From assembly GCF_963678635.1 (NCBI RefSeq), contig NC_087069.1:11783186-11843185 (forward strand): a stretch of DNA of 60,000 bases. The letters run 5' to 3'. The stretch comes from Symsagittifera roscoffensis (taxonomy: Eukaryota > Xenacoelomorpha > Acoela > Convolutidae). The notes under the pieces were generated by a model, which did not search any database, had not been told where the DNA came from, and saw only the letters and a list, made by a program, of their open reading frames with translations. Below are positions 56,401 through 60,000 of the stretch, piece after piece; the stretch's first letter is position 1, and every line of letters begins with the position of its first letter. The position numbers and the translations under genes are program-made.

Positions 56401-59400
56401 GAAATACACAACGACGTTTTTTGGGTTGTTAATGAGTTCTGGTAAGGCTGAAGGTTCATGTGATTACTATGTTTTTGATTACGGACTGTATACTTTTGAA
56501 AAATGTCATTTTGTGTTCATCCTTGATGCGACTTTTTGTGGTACAAATTGTTTCTTTTTTCACGACAGAGTGTGGCCAGTAAATTCATCTTGATGTGTTC
56601 AATATTGTTCCATTTATCAAGTTTACTGGGTTAGCAATCTATGCAGAACCGAATTTGCGCTGTGGTGATTTTTTGTCCGAAAACAGTTGTCGTCACAGTG
56701 CTGGCAGTTTTTCTTTCTCTTTGGTCTTGACTACCAGACATTCCTTGAGTTTTCACAAAAGCGAAAGACAGAGCTGCCTTTTTGGGGTCGATCATGCCTT
56801 GTTTACTTGTTAATGGTACTTTGGAGTGCTTAGTTTTTGATTTCAATTTTTTCTGTGGAATCATGTCTTTTTATGTCTCTCAGTGATGCGGTTTTTCTCG
56901 TTACAAGTTTTTCCATTCTTGGTGTCTGGCTGATATTAAAATTTTGATTTGCTCACTTTGGTATATTTATTCAATTCTAATGGGGTAGTGGTCTTTGCAC
57001 TAGCGAATTGGCACTGGAGTGTTTTTGTCTCAGTAAAGTTATCACAAATTGGTAGTTTCCACTAGCTTCTGGTCCTGGCTTCTGAATGTTTCTTCAGTTT
57101 TGACAACCAAAAAATACACAGCGACAATTTTTCAGGGCTGTTAATGTGTTAATGCGTTTTGGGCATGCTGACGGTTCATGGGAGTACTATGTTTCAGAAT
57201 TTAGTCTTTATGTTTCTGAAATATGTCATTTTTTGTGTTTGTTCTTGATGCGATCTTTTGTGGTACAAGTTTTTAATTTTTCAGGACAGTACATGGCTAG
57301 TCAAGAAATCTTGATGTGTTCATTGTTGCTCCAATGATCGGTTTTACTGTGTTAGCGATCGTTGCAGAAGCGGATTTGCTCTGTGGTATTTTTTTGTCCG
57401 AAAAAAGTTAGCGTCCCAATTTGTCAGTTTCCACTTGCTTCTGGTCTTGGCTACTGAATGTTTCTTCAGTTTTGAAATCTTTGAAAAACACAGCGACGTT
57501 TTTTTGGGTTGTTAATGCGTTGTGGTAATAATGAAGGTTCATGGGAGTACTAAGTTTTTGATTTTGGACTTTATATTTCTGAAAAATGTCATTTTTTTGT
57601 TCATCCTTGATGCGATTTTTTGTGGTACAATTTTTATCATTTTTCAGGTTATTGTGTGGCTAGTGAAGTCGTCTTGATGTTTTTTTTGTTGTTCCATTCA
57701 TCAACTCTACTGAGTTAGCGCTCGTTGCAGTAGCGAATTTGCGCTGTGGTGGTTTTTTGTTCGAAAAAATTGTCGAAACAAATTGGTAGTTTCCACTAGC
57801 TTCTGGTCTTGGCTACTAGATGTTTTGTCAGTTTTGACATCATTGAAAAACACAGCGACGTTTTTTTGGGTTGTTAATGCGTTGTGGTAATAATGAAGGT
57901 TCATGGGAGTACTAAGTTTTAGCTTTTGATCTTATTTTTTTGAAATATGCGTTTTTTTGTGTTCATCCTTGATGCGATTTTTTATGGTCTAAATTTTTTC
58001 AATTTTCAGGACAGTGTGTGGCTAGTTAGTTCATCTTGATGTGTTCATTAATGTTCCCTTCATCAGTTCTACTGGGTTAGCGATCGCTGCAGAAGCAAGT
58101 TTGCACTGAGGTGATTTTTTGTTCGAAAAAAATTGCGGTCACACTACTGGCAGTTTTTGGTCTTTACTACCAGACATTTCTTGAGTTTTCTCAAATTTGA
58201 AAGACAGAGCTGTCTTTTTGGATTGATAATGCCTTGCTTACTTGTAAATGGTACCTGGGAGTGCTAAATAGTTGATTTCAGTTTTTTTTTTCTGTGGAAT
58301 CATGTCTTTTATGTGTCTATCATGGATGCGGTTTTTCTTGTTACAAGTTTTTCCATTTTGATCACTTATCATTTTGATGTGCTCATTGTTATTCATTTAT
58401 TCAATTCTACTGGGGTAGTGGTCGTTGCACAAGCAAATTTGTGCTGGAGTGATTTTTTCTCAATATAGTTGTCACAAATTGGTAGTTTCCACTAGCTTCT
58501 AGTCTTGGCTACTGAATGTTTCTTCAGTTTTGACATCTTTGAACTACACAGCGACGTTTTTTTTTGGTTTTTTATTGCTTGTGGTAATGCTGAAGGTACA
58601 TGGGAGAATTATTTTTTTTATTTTGGACTGAATAATTCTGAAGTTTGACTTTTTTGTGTTCATCCTTGATGCGAGTTTTTGTGGTAGAAATTTTTTCATT
58701 TCTTAGGACAATGTGTGGCTAGTAAAGTCATCTTGATGTCTTCATTGTTGTTCCATTCACCAATTCTACTGGGTTAGCGATCGTTGCAGAAGCGGTTTCG
58801 CTCTGTGGTGATTTTTTAGTCGACAAAAACTGCCGTCACAGTACTGGCAGTTTTTCTTCATTTTGGTCTTTACCACCAGACAGTCCTTCAGTTTTCTCCA
58901 ATTTGAAAAGAGAGCTGCCGTTTTGGGTTGATAATGCCTTGTTTACTTGTTGATGGTACCTAGCAGTGCTTAATTTTGATTTCAGTTTTTTTCTGTGGAA
59001 TCATATCTTTTTATGTGTCTATCAGTGATGCCATTTTTCTCGTTACAAGTTTTTCCATTTCTGATCACAATCTCTGGCTGATATTACCATTATGATGTGC
59101 TGAGTTTGATTCATTTGTTCAATTTTATTGGGGTAGTGTTCGTTGCACTAGCGAATTTGCGCTGGAGTGTTTTTGTCTCAATAAAGTCGTCACAAATTGG
59201 TAGTTTCCACTAGCTCTGGTCTTGGCTACTGAATGATTCTTTAGTTTTGACATCTTTGAAATAGACAGCGACGCGTTTTTGGTTTGTTAATGCGTTTTGG
59301 TAATGCTGAAGGTTTATAGGAAAACTAGTTTTTTGATTTTGGACTTTATATTTCTGAAATATGTCTTTTTTTTGTTCATCCTTGATGCCATTTTTTGTTG

Positions 59401-60000
59401 TACAATTTTTTTTCATTTTTCACGACAGTGTTTGGCTAGTAAAGTCATCTTGATGTCTTCATTGTTGTTCCACTCATCAATTCTACTGGGATAGCGATCG
59501 TTCCAGAAGCGATATTGCACTGTGGTGATTTTTTGTTCGAAAAAAATTGCGGTCACACTACTGGCAGTTTTTTTTTTGGTATTTACTACCAGACATTCCT
59601 TGAGTTTTCTCAAATTTGAAAGACAGGGCTGCTTTTTTGTGTTGATAATGCCTTGTTTACTTGTTGATGGTACCTAGCAGTGCTTAATTTGGATTTCAGT
59701 TTTTTTCTGTGGAATGATATCTTTTTATGTGTCTATCAGTGATCCGATTTTTCTCGTTGCAAGTTTTTCCATTTCTGATCACAATGTCTGGCTGATATTA
59801 TCATTAAGATGCGCTTAGTTTGATTCAATTATTCAATTTTACTGGGGTGGTGGTCGTTGCACTAGCAAATTTGCGCTGGAGTGTTTTTGTCTCAATGAAT
59901 TGTCACAAATTGGTAGTTTCCCTAGCTTCTGGTCTTGGCTACTGAATAATTCTTCAGTTTTGACATCTTTGAAAAAAAAGACGGCGACGCTTTTTTGGTT
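50444..60000 (+). repeat. Array B, right of the retroelement, diverged monomers
   Basis: The array resumes at acagcgataatctttttggg in the same orientation and phase as left of the element. Monomers of both types continue to the end of the window, but the copies differ much more from each other than in the 8-28 kb core. Several have small deletions in the type 2 part, for example around 54990-55020 and 58150-58170. The open frames here are 60-104 codons long, occur on both strands, and recur only because the DNA recurs. No gene and no second mobile element was recognised in this stretch. Confidence 0.92.
54200..57520 (+). repeat. About 1659-bp tandem duplication in the right part of array B
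   Basis: The block that includes aaaaattgcggtcacactac, gtggaatcatatctttt and gattacggactgtatac at 54218-55860 recurs at about 55877-57520. Matching landmarks lie 1659 bp apart (54594/56253, 54680/56339 and 54936/56595). In the first copy the segment between aaccgaatttgc and ttgttaatggtac near 54995 has been deleted, while the second copy keeps it. This is a duplication of about 4.5 monomers followed by a deletion in one copy. Confidence 0.87.

Noticed and set aside
8000-60000. CRISPR-like array
   Set aside because: There are regularly spaced repeats, but the whole unit repeats with no unique spacers, units are hundreds of bases long, and the context is animal DNA.

Overview
This window is animal (invertebrate-like) genomic DNA dominated by satellite DNA, and no host gene can be supported in it. 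About 52 kb of the 60 kb is head-to-tail tandem repeat. The + strand of the arrays is strongly T- and G-rich, is full of T-runs, and contains no long open frames except those of one transposable element. That element is a BEL/Pao LTR retrotransposon, a group confined to metazoans, which is the best clue to the source; I cannot name the species.

Layout. 1 to about 1300: AT-rich non-repetitive flank with no recognisable gene. About 1300-6398: satellite array A, monomer about 352 bp, roughly 14 copies, with a 1060-bp three-monomer higher-order duplication in the middle and visibly more diverged copies at both edges. 6399-6503: an imperfect trinucleotide microsatellite at the boundary between arrays. 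About 6605-43333 and 50444-60000: satellite array B, monomer about 363 bp, made of two diverged but collinear monomer types (1 and 2). From about 8.1 to 28.7 kb it forms a homogenised higher-order repeat (HOR) of six monomers (about 2176 bp, order 2-1-2-1-1-1), with tetramer variants, an exact 3 x 730-bp dimer expansion, and hybrid monomers at recombination junctions. From 28.7 to 43.3 kb and from 50.4 kb on, the monomers are more diverged but still show secondary duplications (861, about 1541, about 1804, about 1460 and about 1659 bp). Two modules in the 34-36 kb region carry an inverted monomer piece that makes a foldback.

43334-50443: a minus-strand BEL/Pao element inserted into array B. 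It has a 345-bp 5' LTR, a tRNA-Lys-like primer binding site, a leader with three diverged copies of a repeat, a long gag frame, an aspartic protease, a reverse transcriptase/RNase H frame with all expected acidic residues, and only the end of the integrase. It is dead: two in-frame stops, one frameshift, an internal deletion that removed most of the integrase, and a 3' truncation that removed the integrase tail and the 3' LTR. The satellite on its two sides joins without a missing or duplicated base.

The most interesting signals are the three leader repeats of the retroelement, which form inverted repeats with three compensatory base-pair changes (a candidate conserved RNA structure), the higher-order architecture and recombination scars of array B, the inverted modules, a short GC-richer box shared by both array B monomer types, and the junction at the truncated end of the element, which carries a local templated-looking duplication.
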